From Melastoma dodecandrum (taxonomy: Eukaryota; Streptophyta; Magnoliopsida; Myrtales; Melastomataceae): a stretch of 64,000 nt of DNA. This document shows, in pieces, positions 26,925 through 38,100 of the stretch. The notes below the pieces were generated by a model, which worked only from the letters and a program-made list of their open reading frames with translations, searched no databases and was not told the origin of the DNA. Position 1 is the first letter of the stretch; each line of letters starts with the position of its first letter. The stretch is from contig JARUPY010000574.1 in the NCBI GenBank assembly GCA_029817715.1, forward strand, positions 62,001-126,000. The letters are read 5' to 3'. A program made the translations under genes and the position numbers.

Positions 26925-28252
26925 TTAATTTTTCACAAGCGCTTCGACAACAGGTGCACCAAAGATTTGATCTTTAAGGCATATAGTTTTCGCTAACTGA
27001 GCCATTTCGGCACTAGCCTCAGATTTCTCAAGATGAAGCCAAATATGCAGCGAAGCGAGAGACGTGATGGCATAAGAAGACTTAATCAATTTAGGACAAG
27101 GACGTGGGATTGATGAAAACATGGGGATGATTTAACACAAGTATCACTGCAATATTCCTTGGGAGTAGTTACGATTTGGGCATTATAAATAAGAACTTTT
27201 CTTCTATAAGAAAAAACACAAAACACACCTACATACAAACGCTCTGCTCAGTTTTTTTTTTAAGCTTTTATCCTACCAACTTTTGTTACTCGGCTGACAT
27301 TTATAACTGATGTTTGCTAGTGTTAGTTGGTTATTCGTTGTCTTCGATTCACCTGTTTCTCTAACAAGAGTGAAGGTTTATCCCTCGTTCGATTGGAACT
27401 TGATTTTACCGCATCAATCAACCTGTTTCTCTAACGAGAGTGAAGGGTTTATCCTTTCTTCGACTGAAACTTGAGCATTCCGCATCAATTCACTTATACT
27501 TTTAATAAGGGCGAATGGTCTACAAACTCATGGTCTACAGAGCAAAATCTACAAACGAAGAGTCTACGAATAAAGCATCACTTCAAAATTCAACAAAAAA
27601 ATTCATTAATGATAGGTGCAAAAACATTTAATCCTCAACTGATTTCAGTTTCTTAGTAGTCAGGGAGGTAGGTTTCAAGATGGCATTGGTACTTGAGAAG
27701 ACTCTCTTCATCCTGGTCTACAACGCGACACAGTCATGAATTTGAGCATTGGTGAAGCCCTTCTTGCAGGAGAAGAATAATCTATTATGTCACTGCCAAC
27801 ATCGGGGTTCTCCATCGAAGTTTCCACCTCGGAAGGAAGTGCTTTTCCTTTATCAGGAGAGGTTGCGGTTCTTTGCTCCTCATAAGCTGAGTCTTCAGGG
27901 GTATAGCCCTGTGGTCCGTTGGTAATGGTTTTGGAAGCATCTCAAAGGATAATCTTTCTCCTTAGCAAACACCACATCCTTTCCTTTAGCCAAGATCGGT
28001 TTTGTACCTTTGGCGTAGGAGGAACAACTTTGGAGGTCGTCGTTTCCATTGCCGCAACATGAATGGGCTTCATAATCTCAGAGAGTTTAGGCTTTAATAC
28101 CTTAACAGGTGGAGGAGCCACCTCCGTTCCAGACTCTATCGCCTCGACAACAAGAGACACCACAATCACAATGAGTTGAGTGACAGTGTGTCACTCGGCC
28201 AAAGCAACTATGGGTTCCTTAGTCGAGGCAGACCCGCATTTTTGTTTGATTT
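26925..28252 (-). pseudogene. Broken minus-strand coding relic, possibly retroelement-derived
   Basis: Two minus-strand reading frames with codon-like composition flank non-coding repeats: 27942-28169 (proline/valine-rich, begins MIVVSLVVEAIESG) and 26925-27122 (ends FGAPVVEALVKN). An upstream start-like stretch (STKEPIVALAE, about 28230) precedes a stop. Together they look like the two ends of one broken gene. I do not recognise the family; a gag- or envelope-like retroelement protein is only a guess. Confidence 0.25.
27350..27560. repeat. Degenerate 70-bp tandem repeat, three copies
   Basis: Copies starting near 27350, 27420 and 27490 share the pattern CACCTGTTTCTCTAACRAGAG, GTGAAGG, TTTATC, a CTCGTTCGAYTG-like block and CCGCATCAATC. 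The third copy is the most diverged. Confidence 0.7.
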
Positions 28253-29238
28253 CACTGGTTTGATGCAATGATAAAGAGAAGTAGACAATGAGAGAAAAGG
28301 GAGAGATTTGATGTTTTAAAATTTTAAAGAGGATGAATAGTGGGATGCGGTTGAAGAACAAGGAGTGTGGGTTCCCTTTTTAAGAAGACAAAAAATGTAA
28401 ACAAGGAAAGTGAGTTCAGTTTGAAAAAAGTGTTTTAAGAAAGTGTAATTAGGATCACAATATTCCTAACTCATTTCGATATAAAATAAATTTTCTTTGT
28501 CTAGATACTTTGGGATTATGCAGCAAGTGTATTCACATTTGTATATCGAGGTGCCATTTTGCACACACATTGTTATGTAGAAAATGATGCATAACTCCAT
28601 GTATTTCGGTTTCAAAGTGACGGACATGATTCTGTGATAAATTAATGAAGTTGGTGTTGTCACACTTTATCAATTTACATGATTTGATTCAAGACTTATT
28701 CATTTACATCATGACCTTGCGTCGATTTTATTTGGGATGTCAACAATTTATTTAAGATTAACTATCATAGTAAATTTAGACATTTTGAATTAAGTTCCAA
28801 AAAGAGAAAATATATTTCAGAGGAGGTAAGTGTTGTGTTACGTCAACACATCACTGTATAATAACGATACATTTTTTAAGCTCATCATCAAAACCAAATA
28901 TTGATCCTAAGTATGGTAAAGACATTAATGATTCTCATCATCAAAACCAAATATTGTTCCGAATCTCAATATTGTGCCCTTTGAGTACTTATAAGGCCCT
29001 TCCCTTCAAGGGCAGTATTTGATTTACATAAATCACAAAACAAAAAAAAATTAGTTTGTGAGTATTTCTTAACTTCAATACAAATTATAAAAAACAATTC
29101 ATTGAACTTTTTTTAAATAATAATTTCTAATGCTACTTTCTTTCCTTCGCTGATGCTAAAAAGTAATTAAATAAAGTTCATCAATAATAGATGTGGCTCA
29201 AATATTACAGCAAATAGTAGTGAAAATATATGTACATA

Positions 29239-29240
<2 letters not shown>

Positions 29241-29279
<39 letters not shown>
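29241..29279. repeat. (TAA)n microsatellite
   Basis: About 13 perfect TAA units in an AT-rich intergenic stretch. Confidence 0.95.
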
Positions 29280-29280
<1 letters not shown>

Positions 29281-29725
29281 TTAAAAAATTAAACTGTAGA
29301 GAATAGTAAACGTATTTTTTTTCTGGACTACATAACTTGTGTTTCAAATTTTTAACTAGATGAGATGTGATGAGATTAGTGGATTGGATTTTGAAGATTT
29401 TTGTTCCCGTTTAGGAAAGGCTTTTATATCTATATATATAAACTCGCGAATATGAATAAATTCAAGAAAAGTAAACTCTATTGTTTATAATAGTTAGAAA
29501 TACCAAACTTTAAATCGAAAATTTTTTCATATATATATAAACTAAAGGTACAAAAGAAAAAACAAACCTCCGATATTGAAGGTATTTGTCGGAGGAAAAT
29601 TTTGATCCGGGAAATGATGATTCTCTTTTTAAACACCTTCTTTAACAAGAAATCATTAGAAACGTCATCCGGTATACGCACTTTCTTAATTTTTTTTTTA
29701 AATTCGTTGTATATTATTATTATTT

Positions 29726-30236
29726 TTTTTTTGTAAGTGGCTATATTTTATATAGAAGAACAGATAGTTACATGACAAAGTAAAGAAAAGCTAGAGTAAG
29801 ATTCATCTACACTCCCTTCCCTCCCACTAGCTACCAGCACTTTCAGGACTTCAAAAACTGCCCAAAACGCAACGGGACTAATCCTTGTACTAATACTCAA
29901 TGCGCTGTACAACTAAATGAGCCTGAGAAATTACGGACTCAAAATATAATTACTAGCAACCACCATATCCTCTTTTAAGACCACGCAGTCCACGTGTCAG
30001 ACTGAATCTCATGAAGGCCACTAACTCATTCAGCTAGCCACTAAATTTTATCGGCTACATGCCAATCCCTCCTTTGGAGGATACTTACTATCCAAGATCT
30101 TCTCAATCAAACCGACTTTTCACGACGCAGACGTTTACCAGCCATTTCCTTTGCGGAGGCAAATCCTCCTGAAAGGGAACTTTATGCCCTACGGGGAAGC
30201 CTATGAACGAATACTTTCAATGACTAACTCCAATAC
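29726..30236 (-). mobile_element. Possible 3' end of a poly(A)-tailed retroposon
   Basis: A T run at 29726-29735 followed by GTAAGTGGCTATATTTTATATAG reads on the minus strand as an mRNA-like 3' end with a poly(A) tail. It resembles the better-supported LINE tail at 42048. The body to 30236 has no clear coding and would be cut by the fold-back element. No target-site duplication was found, so the call is weak. Confidence 0.3.
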
Positions 30237-30515
30237 TTCTGGCACGAGGTTTGTACGAATTTATTGTTAGTTTTTAAAAAAATTTACGAAAAATGGTATA
30301 AGTTTTGTAAATTAATAAAATACAGTCGAAGGGGCGCATTTTAAAAATGCCCATATCAAATAACAAAAAGGGCGGTTTTAAAAACCCGCCCTTCGTGTAA
30401 AATGGCCGAGGCGGGTTCTCGTAACCCGCCCCTTCAATATTTAAAAAAAAAAAGAGATTCTCGGGGGAAAACCCGCCTCTTTAATAAGTAAATGAATGGC
30501 AGGTTTTGAAAACCC

Positions 30516-30587
30516 GCCCTTCTAGCTCAGTTGGTCACGTAGTCTCTTAGTTTGCGAGAGGTCTCGGGTTCGATTCCTATTAGGATG
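30516..30587 (+). other. tRNA-like sequence with pol III A and B boxes, left arm
   Basis: The A box TAGCTCAGTTGG (30523-30534) and B box GGTTCGATTCC (30567-30577) start 44 bp apart, the spacing of a tRNA. Acceptor and T stems do not pair properly, so this is not a functional tRNA gene but a tRNA-derived or SINE-like internal promoter. Confidence 0.7.
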
Positions 30588-30639
30588 AAATTTTTTTAGT
30601 TTTTCAGAAAAAAAAAATTATTCAAAGTTGTTGCTAATA

Positions 30640-30695
30640 TGAATCGAACCCAAGACCTCTCATAATTTATGATGTTACTTTAACCAACTCAGTTA
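30640..30695 (-). other. tRNA-like sequence with pol III A and B boxes, right arm
   Basis: Mirror copy on the minus strand: A box TAACTGAGTTGG (30695-30684) and B box GGTTCGATTCA (30650-30640), 45 bp apart. It has diverged from the left copy but keeps both boxes. Confidence 0.65.
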
Positions 30696-31252
30696 AAAGG
30701 GCGGGTTTTGAAAACCTGCCATCATTTACTTATTAAATAGGCGGGTTTTCCGAAACACTCTTTTTTTTTTAAAGTGTTATAGCGGCGGGTTTTGGGAACC
30801 CGCCCCCTTCCATTTTACACGGAATGAGGGTTCTCAAAACTTGCCCTCTTTGTTACTCCGGGAAAACGCGCCCCCTCGACGGGTTTTGCGTAATTTACGA
30901 AACTTCGACCGTTTTTTCGCGAAATTTTTTAGAAACTAAGTGTTCGTCCGAACAAACCTCACTTTGGCACACGTACCCGCCCCTCAGCCAGTGATGTTAA
31001 GGGGCCGCGCCTCGCTCGCCTAGGCGCTCGGGCAAGGCGAGGCGCAGCCATCTCGCTTTTTTGCTGCTCGGGCAGGCGCCATGCAGAAGGCGAGCGCCTT
31101 GGCTAGGCGCTCGGGCGCTCGCCTAGGCGTTAGGGCCGCCATGCAGAAGCCCGATTGATGAAAAGCCCATGCCCAGTGTTGGCCCTTGCCCTTCCTCCCT
31201 CCCTCCCAAGCCAGCCGACTCCCGTTTTGCCCTATTCCCCTTCATCCGTCGT

Positions 31253-31384
31253 CGGGCTCCCCCCTCCCCCGTGTTCGTCCTTCGTCGGGCTCCCCCCTCC
31301 CCCGTGTTCGTCCTTCGTCGGCCTCCCCCCTCCCCCGTGTTCGTCCTTCGTCGGCCTCCCCCCTCCCCCGTGTTCGTCCTTCGT
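31253..31384. repeat. 33-bp minisatellite, four units, in the 5' part of the hAT element
   Basis: Units at 31253, 31286, 31319 and 31352 (CGGSCTCCCCCCTCCCCCGTG followed by TTCGTCCTTCGT) are nearly identical. All three plus frames stay open through the C-rich tract, so ORFs here are probably by-products of composition. Related CGTCGGCCTCCCC words continue to about 31520. Confidence 0.95.
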
Positions 31385-31892
31385 CGGCCTCCCCATCTTC
31401 CTCATCCGTTGGCCTCCCCCGTCTTCCTCGTCGGCCTCCCCGTCTTCCTCGTCGGCCTCCCCCGTCGGCTTCCTCCCCGGCTTCGTCGGCCTCCCCCGTC
31501 GGCTTCCTCCCCGGCTTCGTCGGCCTACTCTGCCTTAGTTGACCTGTCTGTCTGTCTCCCTTTTGCCTTTTGCTTTTATTTTCTTCTGGGTGTTGATTTT
31601 TGTTCCTCCGACCGGCTGTTGTTGATGTGGGGGCACTGGGGATTCCCTCTTGTTCCTCCGACCATCTGTAAAGTGTAAATTGGGGGTTGTGAATTTTGAT
31701 GTTACATATGAAAATGCTTAAAAGATTTTATCCATGCTTCATAGTACAGATTGGCATTGAGATTATGTTGGTTGGCTTGCAATGAAATTATGTTGACTGG
31801 CTTGCAATGAGATTATGTTGGTTTAGCAGCAAATAATTTTCTCTTTCTTGTCCAAATTCTTAAAATGTTTCATTTTAATAGATTATTGAAGA

Positions 31893-34375
31893 ATGGCGGA
31901 TGCGGATTCTTCCGTAAGAAGTTCGAAGAAGGATATTGGTTGGAAGTATAATTTCCTTGAAGATCCCAAAGATCCCAATACCGTGACGTGTAGTTTTTGC
32001 GGATATGTGTCAAAAGGAGGAATACACCGAGCTAAGCAACATCAAGTCGGGAAATTTAAAAATGCAAAAGCATGCCGTAAATGTCCGGAAGAAGTGAAAG
32101 AAGAGCTTTGTAAGCAATTGACGGAATCAAAGAGCTTAAAGACGAATATCAGTGTTAATGCAAACTCTTCTTCATTCTCTGTGGATTTTTCTGCTGTGGG
32201 TATTGATAATGATATTGAGATAGAAGATGCAGTTCAAAAAAGATTGAAAAGTGACACGGCGCGGAGTAAGGGTCCTATGGATCTCTTCTTGATGCAAAAG
32301 GGAAAGACAAAACAGACGAGTGTAGTGGATGCTGTTGATAAAGAAGCTCGTGCTAGGACTGTTCAAGCCATAGCCCGATGGTTTTATCAGGCCGGTGTTC
32401 CTTTCAATGCTTCCAAGTTGAAGAGTTTCGATGAGATGTTGGATGCAGTTGGTCGATACGGTCCAAATTTGAAGAAACCAAGTTATCATGAGCTTCGTGT
32501 ACCACTTCTGAATAAGGAGGTTGAGTTGACGAAAGAAATGATGAAAGATCATGTGGAGAGTTGGTCTCGATATGGATGTTCTATAATGTCAGATAGTTGG
32601 ACGGATAAAAAGCATCGATGTTTGATTAACTTCCTTGTGAATGGTGTGAAGGGCACGATGTTTATTAGATCAGTTGATGCTTCCGCTTATTCTAAGACCG
32701 GCGAGTAGTTATTTGAGCTACTAGATAGCTTCGTGGAGGAAATTGGGGAGAAAAATATCCTACAAGTTGTCACGGACAATGGAAGCAACTATGTTTTGGC
32801 CGGTAAGACTTAAAGAGCTTGTTATGATATTTGATTCTTTCGTAATACTAGTGAGGAACTTGTTAACAATTTGGCTTTTAAGCAGGCAAATTACTCATGG
32901 CGAAGAGACCACACTTGTTTTGGACTCCTTGTTCGGCTCATTGCATCGACTTGATGCTTGAAGATATTGGCAAGATTCTGAACGTGAAGAAAACAATCCA
33001 AAATGCCATCTTTCTTGTGGGATTTATCTACAATCATGGTAGTGTTTTGAGCACTATGAGATGTTTTACGGAGAATAAAGAGTTGCTCAGGCATGGTGTT
33101 ACTAGATTTGCGACAACCTTCCTCACTTTACAGAGACTTCATATCTTGAAGAATAAGTTAGCGAAAATGTTCTTGTCCCGAGAATGGAATGAGAACAAGT
33201 TGTCAACCACGGAGAAAGGAAAGAGGGCTTATGAGATTGTGATAAGGCGGTCGTTTTGGGACATGGTTTTGCACACATTGAAGGTGATGGGGCCATTAGT
33301 ATGTGTTCTGCGTCTTGTGGATAACGAGAAGAAACCGGCGATGTGGTATATATATGAAGCGATGGATAGAGCAAAAGAAGGTATCCAAAAGTCTTTCAAT
33401 GGCAAAGAAGATAAGTATGCAGAGGTGTTCAATATAATTGACAACCGATGGTATTCTCAGTTGCATCATCCCTTACATGCACCCGGACACCTCTTGAATC
33501 CTGAGTACTTTGATCAGATTACTCATTGTGAAATGGATCCAGAAGTGATAGACGGTTTGTATGCTTGTGTCGAGAAGTTTACTCCAACCGTCGAGCTTCA
33601 GGATAAGATCCTTGCTGAGTTTGGATACTACAAGCGATCTGAAGGGAAATTTAGTACGGCATTAGCAATTAGATCAAGAAAACTGAGATCGCAAGGTATT
33701 TTATTTTATGATTATTTCGAATTGTCGTGATAGTGTGACTATATTGAGGATTATGAATTCTGGATGACAGCGGAAGGGTGGGATATGTTTGGGCATCATA
33801 CTCCAAATCTACAACGTCTTGCGGTTAGAATTCTAAGCTTGACTTGCAGTGCAAGTGGTTGTGAACGCAACTGGAGCGTATTTGAGCATGTAAATCCCTT
33901 ATTAAAGTATTACGTATATTATTCTTATTCTCAAATAGAATATTGATAGCTTTCTTCTTTGTAGATTCATACAAAGAAGAGGAACCGCCTTGAGCATAAC
34001 AGGTTACTTGACTTGGTTTATGTCAAGTACAATCAAAAGCTGAAAGATAGATATGATGCTGCAAATGTTATCGATCCATTGACTTTGGATGACATTGATG
34101 AGAGTAATGAATGGATGGTGGGAGAAATGGAAGATGATGAGGAAGAAAGCGATGATCTGGTCTTCCCTGACGATACTTTCACATGGAGAGCAGTTGAGAG
34201 AGCATCAGGAGTCGAGGAATCTATTCGGATTACAAGGCAACATGCTAGTTCGAGTACATCACAGAGGATTCTTCAACGGGAAGAAGTCCACTCCGATGCG
34301 GCAGAGGACATTGAAGTGCAACTTGGAAATGATAACTTGCTTGAAAATGAAGTTGATTGGGATGATGAATGTTGA
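31893..34375 (+). CDS. hAT transposase (BED zinc finger, DUF659, hAT dimerisation), one in-frame stop
   Basis: Segments read 31893-32802, 32886-33695, about 33734-33889, and 33965-34375. The N-terminal BED zinc finger is visible (TCSFCGYVSKGGIHRAKQH, residues about 31-49). The DUF659 region contains SDSWTDKKHRCLINFLVN and VVTDNGSNYVLAG. The C-terminal hAT dimerisation domain has TPNLQRLAVRILSL, SGCERNWSVFEH and HTKKRNRLEHNRL, followed by an acidic tail ending VDWDDEC. An in-frame TAG at 32706-32708 interrupts the reading just after SKTGE. The exon 2 to exon 3 join (about 33695/33734) does not fit phase, so a further small lesion is likely there. The element is probably inactive but recently so. 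No host function is suggested. Confidence 0.88.
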
Positions 34376-34689
34376 TTGATGATGATCATTTTGATTTCTA
34401 ATTTGATGTTTAAATTCGGATAACTCGAATGATGTGAACCAGTATTTCTTTCTTTTTATTTAGAACTAATGTGGCTGGGAATCTTGAGATGATATCTTGA
34501 GATGATATTTTGGTTTATAAAATACAGTTTCATTAAACATTTTAATTATAATACATTATTATATTCATTAGCGCCTAGGCGAGCGCCTCGCCTAGCGCCT
34601 AGCGCCTCGCCTAGCGCCTAGCGCCTCGGGCGATGGAAGCCCTGCTCGCCTTGGCGGCGCCTTAGCGCCTTGACAACCTTGCCCTCAAC

Positions 34690-35137
34690 ACCAAAAGAAA
34701 CTGCTCGGACAAAAGGCTCATATTGCGGACAGCCGGACAGAATATCCCCGAAGGAAACTGAAGGAGGGACAACCTTAATAATAGGACCACGTTGAGTCCT
34801 TGCCAAAGATGCACGTAAACTAACTTGCTTAGCTAGAGAGTGGAGGAGTTTCCGCAATAAAAGGGTGTGAGAGAGAGAGAGAGAGGAGGAGACCAAAGGC
34901 AGAAACTAAACATCACATGAAAACAGTAGTTTCCCTTCACTTCACCTCTACTTTCTTTATGCAGAAAACAGTCAGGGAGCGAGCAAACCCAAACTGTTTA
35001 GGGGTGTTGTCCGAACCATCTCCCATTAAATTAACAACACTTAAAACTAAATTAAACTCAAACTCCTCTTCTCCTCGGACTGATTCAACCCTCACCATTC
35101 TCATTCCTTACTCCTCTCCTCTTCGAAGCGGTAGCTA
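34690..35137 (+). promoter_or_regulatory. BLH upstream region with GA repeat and a 73-codon upstream ORF
   Basis: A (GA)n run lies at about 34870-34888, a GAGA-type motif common near plant homeobox promoters. A reading frame from 34917 ends in TAA at 35136-35138, overlapping the BLH start as TAATG. If the transcript begins upstream of 34917 this is an uORF. Transcript start is unknown. Confidence 0.4.
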
Positions 35138-38100
35138 ATGGCGGAGGGTTTCTCCTCCTCCTCCTACCACGTCCCACAGCAGAGCAGGAGAGACAAGCTC
35201 AGGATTCTTCCCGACCAGCTTTACGATCCCTCCCTCCTCCCGCCTCCTCCTCCCCCCGGGCATTCCTTCCTCTTCCCTCCATCCTCCCCCGGTTCCCTCG
35301 CCAAGGAAGACCCACCACCCTCCAATCTCCTCAGTTTCGCCGGCGACTCCCCTCACCACACCTATCCTCCCTCTCCAAACCCTACATCTGGTGCACCCGA
35401 CCGCAACCCGGGTCTCTTGTGTACTGTCCGTAACCTCGGTGGTCAACCTGGTTACCCGCCCTACGGTGGCGTTGATTCTGCTTCTGGCAACAATGTTCGC
35501 GGGCTGTCGCTTTCGCTTTGTTCGCGCGGGAACAGTCAAGGCGGCGGAGGGGGCAGCGGTAATGATCCGGGAAATCTCACCGTCCCTCTCCCTTACCCGC
35601 TTGAGCTTAACCTAGTGAGGTATGGATCTGTTCTGGGGCACCGCGACAGCAGCCGCGGGGATGTCACGATCGGACCTATGGGGCCGTTCACGGGGTACTC
35701 GTTAGTGCTCAGAGGGTCGAGGTTCTTGAAACCCGCGCAGCAGCTGTTGGAGGAAATCCGCGATGCTGGGGTAGGGATCTTTGCAGGCGAGAGAGGGTCC
35801 GAATCGGACCCTTTTCCGATGGAAGGCTTCGGTGAGGGTTTCGGGGATGCGGTCAATCACTGCGGAGTTAGGGGTGAGAAGAAGACGCGGCTCAAGTCTA
35901 TGCTGGAGGAGGTAAGAGTGAAAATTCTCTCCTTTGTTCTTCCCTCTGCTCGTAGTAAAAACGTGTTGGCCTTGCTGGTAGGAAGTCTAGCTGAATTAAC
36001 AAGAGGGAGAGATATATGTGGGTTTGAGCTGAAGGGTTCTGATCTAATAATCTAGCAAGCAATATCAGTTAATGCATTTGCCTGTATTTTTCAGGTAAAA
36101 TTATTTTATTACCATAAAAGTGCATTGCGATTTCCCAGGAAGCATAATGGTGTTGTTTGTTTGCTCACTTTATGACCGTATCCAATGACCAACATCATTG
36201 GGATGTGCATGTTTCCTGAAAATAATTAATTATAGAAAACTATCCATGAGAGTTTTCGATATGGTTCCATTTTATTCAGCCATTCAAAAGCTCCCCCCAG
36301 TAGGTTTCTTTTTCACCCTTCTTCCATGAGCCCACTATTTTTTTCTAGTCTCCCCCGGAGTATTTAGGCTTTTAAGATGAGGACATGCTGGTTTGGCATG
36401 CTTCTCCATGTTTGTCCGATGTTGAGCACCGAGACCACACCGGTAATGATCCAACCAGGTTAAAGCTCGGTTATGGGAGGTTTTTGGCTAACTCTGATCT
36501 TAAAACCATGTGGGGATTAGGGTTAAGGACTTGTAGAGGATCTTCATATTGTGCTTTCCTTTCTGGAAGTGATACTTGATTGTTCATTGATATTATCACC
36601 ATTGGGAATCAAGGAGAATCTATAATAATCTCATCTTATATGAAGATAATTCATAACTTCATCCCAAACAAATGGATCGCCTATATTATAATATACAAAA
36701 GTTTTGTCAATTTCTCCTAGATTTTTTTGGTACCAGTGCTGGATGATATTGTAGAGGTACATGAAACCCTCTTACATCTAGACTCAGGATGTTCATTGTT
36801 AAGGTGGGCAAACGGTGGGGGTCTGCTTGTGTTGTCTGTGAGTACTTTAGAAAATCCTCTTATCTACTGAGTCCTGTCGAGTAGCTTGCACCAAGGTTGG
36901 AAAATACATCTTGGCAGAGCCGCCTGCCCTGTAGGCTCTGTTTGGATAAGTCCCCACGTTTCAGTGATGCTTCCAATGGCAGAAGATCTTCAGGAGGAAG
37001 TGCTAAAAGAGTTGTTTTAGTTTTTGCATATCCTGCTACAAGTCATGATGGTCCAATGGTAATGATCTAGCCATTATATGATAAGTTCTTGAATCTGTGA
37101 TAGGCTTTGGCCTTTTCAAATCATTATCCTTTATGCCTTAGGGTGAAGAGGGTCAGGCCATCTCTGCGTAGAGAACCTTGCTAGCTCTATTAGTTGATAA
37201 CATCCGGGTCTCACTAGGGATATTAGGAAAACCTCAAACAGGAATATAATGACGTGTTTGGTTCATGGAATGGAATCGAATATTTCTATTGTAATGCTTC
37301 CAGCTGGAACGGAATTGACTGGATTAAGTGGAACTTTTCGGTCAATGTAAGGTAGTTTTAACCCTTTCCTTGCAAAGTTCCAAAATTATTCTTAGTATTA
37401 TGTGGTTTGAAATTTGAGGCAAGAAGATAAACTTTGTACTAGTTGGATGTGCTTGTGTATTGTGCTTGTATAGAGGGAGTAGCCCGCTTAGGCTTATATA
37501 CAAGGCAGGACTCCTTTACCTTTCCGAAGTGAGACTTGGGTTCGTCCCATTTTGGTGGCACCCATTTTACAGACATCTTTAATGTTAACCTTGGATTCGT
37601 GTAATTGACTTCTCTCTGTTTCTCCAGTTCCTGTGAATTTCATGAAGCAATTTAATAGAATTGGTGGCTGCCATATGTCTTTTCTTTTTTGTTTTTCTTT
37701 TTATCGGGATTTTTATCCATTTCTACCCTCATGTCTTGGTTGCCAGGTTTGCAGAAGGTACAAGCAGTACTATCAGCAATTGCAAAACGTGGTAGCATCC
37801 TTTGCATGTGTACCCGGACTGGGGAATGTTGCACCATACGTTAACTTGGCTTTGAAGGTCATGTCAAAACATTTTAGGTGCCTGAAGGATGCAATCATAG
37901 ATCAGTTCCAGTTTACGTTGAAAGTGGTTCGAGGAGTTGAAGCACCGAGATTCGAGACTGAAGGACGACCCCATCTTGGGCTTCGTGGGATCCAGAATTC
38001 CGGATTCCTTGAACACCAGCCAGTTTGGCGGCCACAGAGGGGCCTGCCGGAGCGTGCGGTTACGGTTCTCAGGGCATGGTTGTTCGATCATTTCCTTCAC

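Larger units (their letters stand above)
25255..29725. other. Gene-poor AT-rich intergenic region
   Basis: The first 300 bp are the UCP1 3' UTR. The rest is AT-rich with scattered relics listed separately (70-bp tandem repeat, broken minus-strand ORFs, TAA microsatellite). A 23-bp word starting CTCATCATCAAAACC occurs at 28881 and again at 28934. No intact gene is supported. Confidence 0.6.
30246..30961. mobile_element. 716-bp palindromic fold-back element (MULE-like?) with tRNA-like sequences in both arms
   Basis: The sequence from 30246 reads back, as its reverse complement, from 30961. Shared blocks in order from each tip: GAGGTTTGT, TTTACGAAA-like, GTCGAAGGGGCGCG-like, GGGCGGTTTTAAAAACCCGC-like, CGTGTAAAATGG, TTTAATAAGTAAATG, GGCAGGTTTTGAAAACCCGC-like, then a tRNA-like part, with the centre near 30603. 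The flanks TTCTGGCAC (30237-30245) and CTTTGGCAC (30962-30970) match at 7 of 9, consistent with a 9-bp Mutator-class target duplication. There is no transposase, so the element is non-autonomous. Arms are imperfect, so it is not a very recent insertion. Class assignment is inference. Confidence 0.8.
30989..34681 (+). mobile_element. hAT-superfamily DNA transposon, nearly complete
   Basis: Imperfect 14-bp terminal inverted repeats CAGTGATGTTAAGG (30989-31002) and, reversed, CAAGGTTGTCAAGG (34681-34668) match at 10 of 14. They are flanked by CCCTCAGC (30981-30988) and CCCTCAAC (34682-34689), a 7-of-8 match to the 8-bp duplication hAT elements make. Both subterminal regions (31003-31140 and 34570-34670) are dense in GGCGCTCG / GCGCCTAGGCG words, the usual place for transposase-binding repeats. 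The interior carries a BED-finger/DUF659/hAT-C transposase. It inserted 18 bp beyond the end of the fold-back element. Confidence 0.9.

Noticed and set aside
29181..29280. CRISPR-like or satellite array
   Set aside because: It is a simple (TAA)n microsatellite in plant nuclear DNA.
30516..30587. Functional tRNA gene
   Set aside because: A and B boxes are good, but the acceptor and T stems do not pair and there is no clear anticodon arm, so it is tRNA-like only.
31155..31678. Proline-rich protein ORFs in three plus frames
   Set aside because: They all arise from the C-rich 33-bp minisatellite; no independent coding evidence, and they lie upstream of the transposase inside the hAT element.
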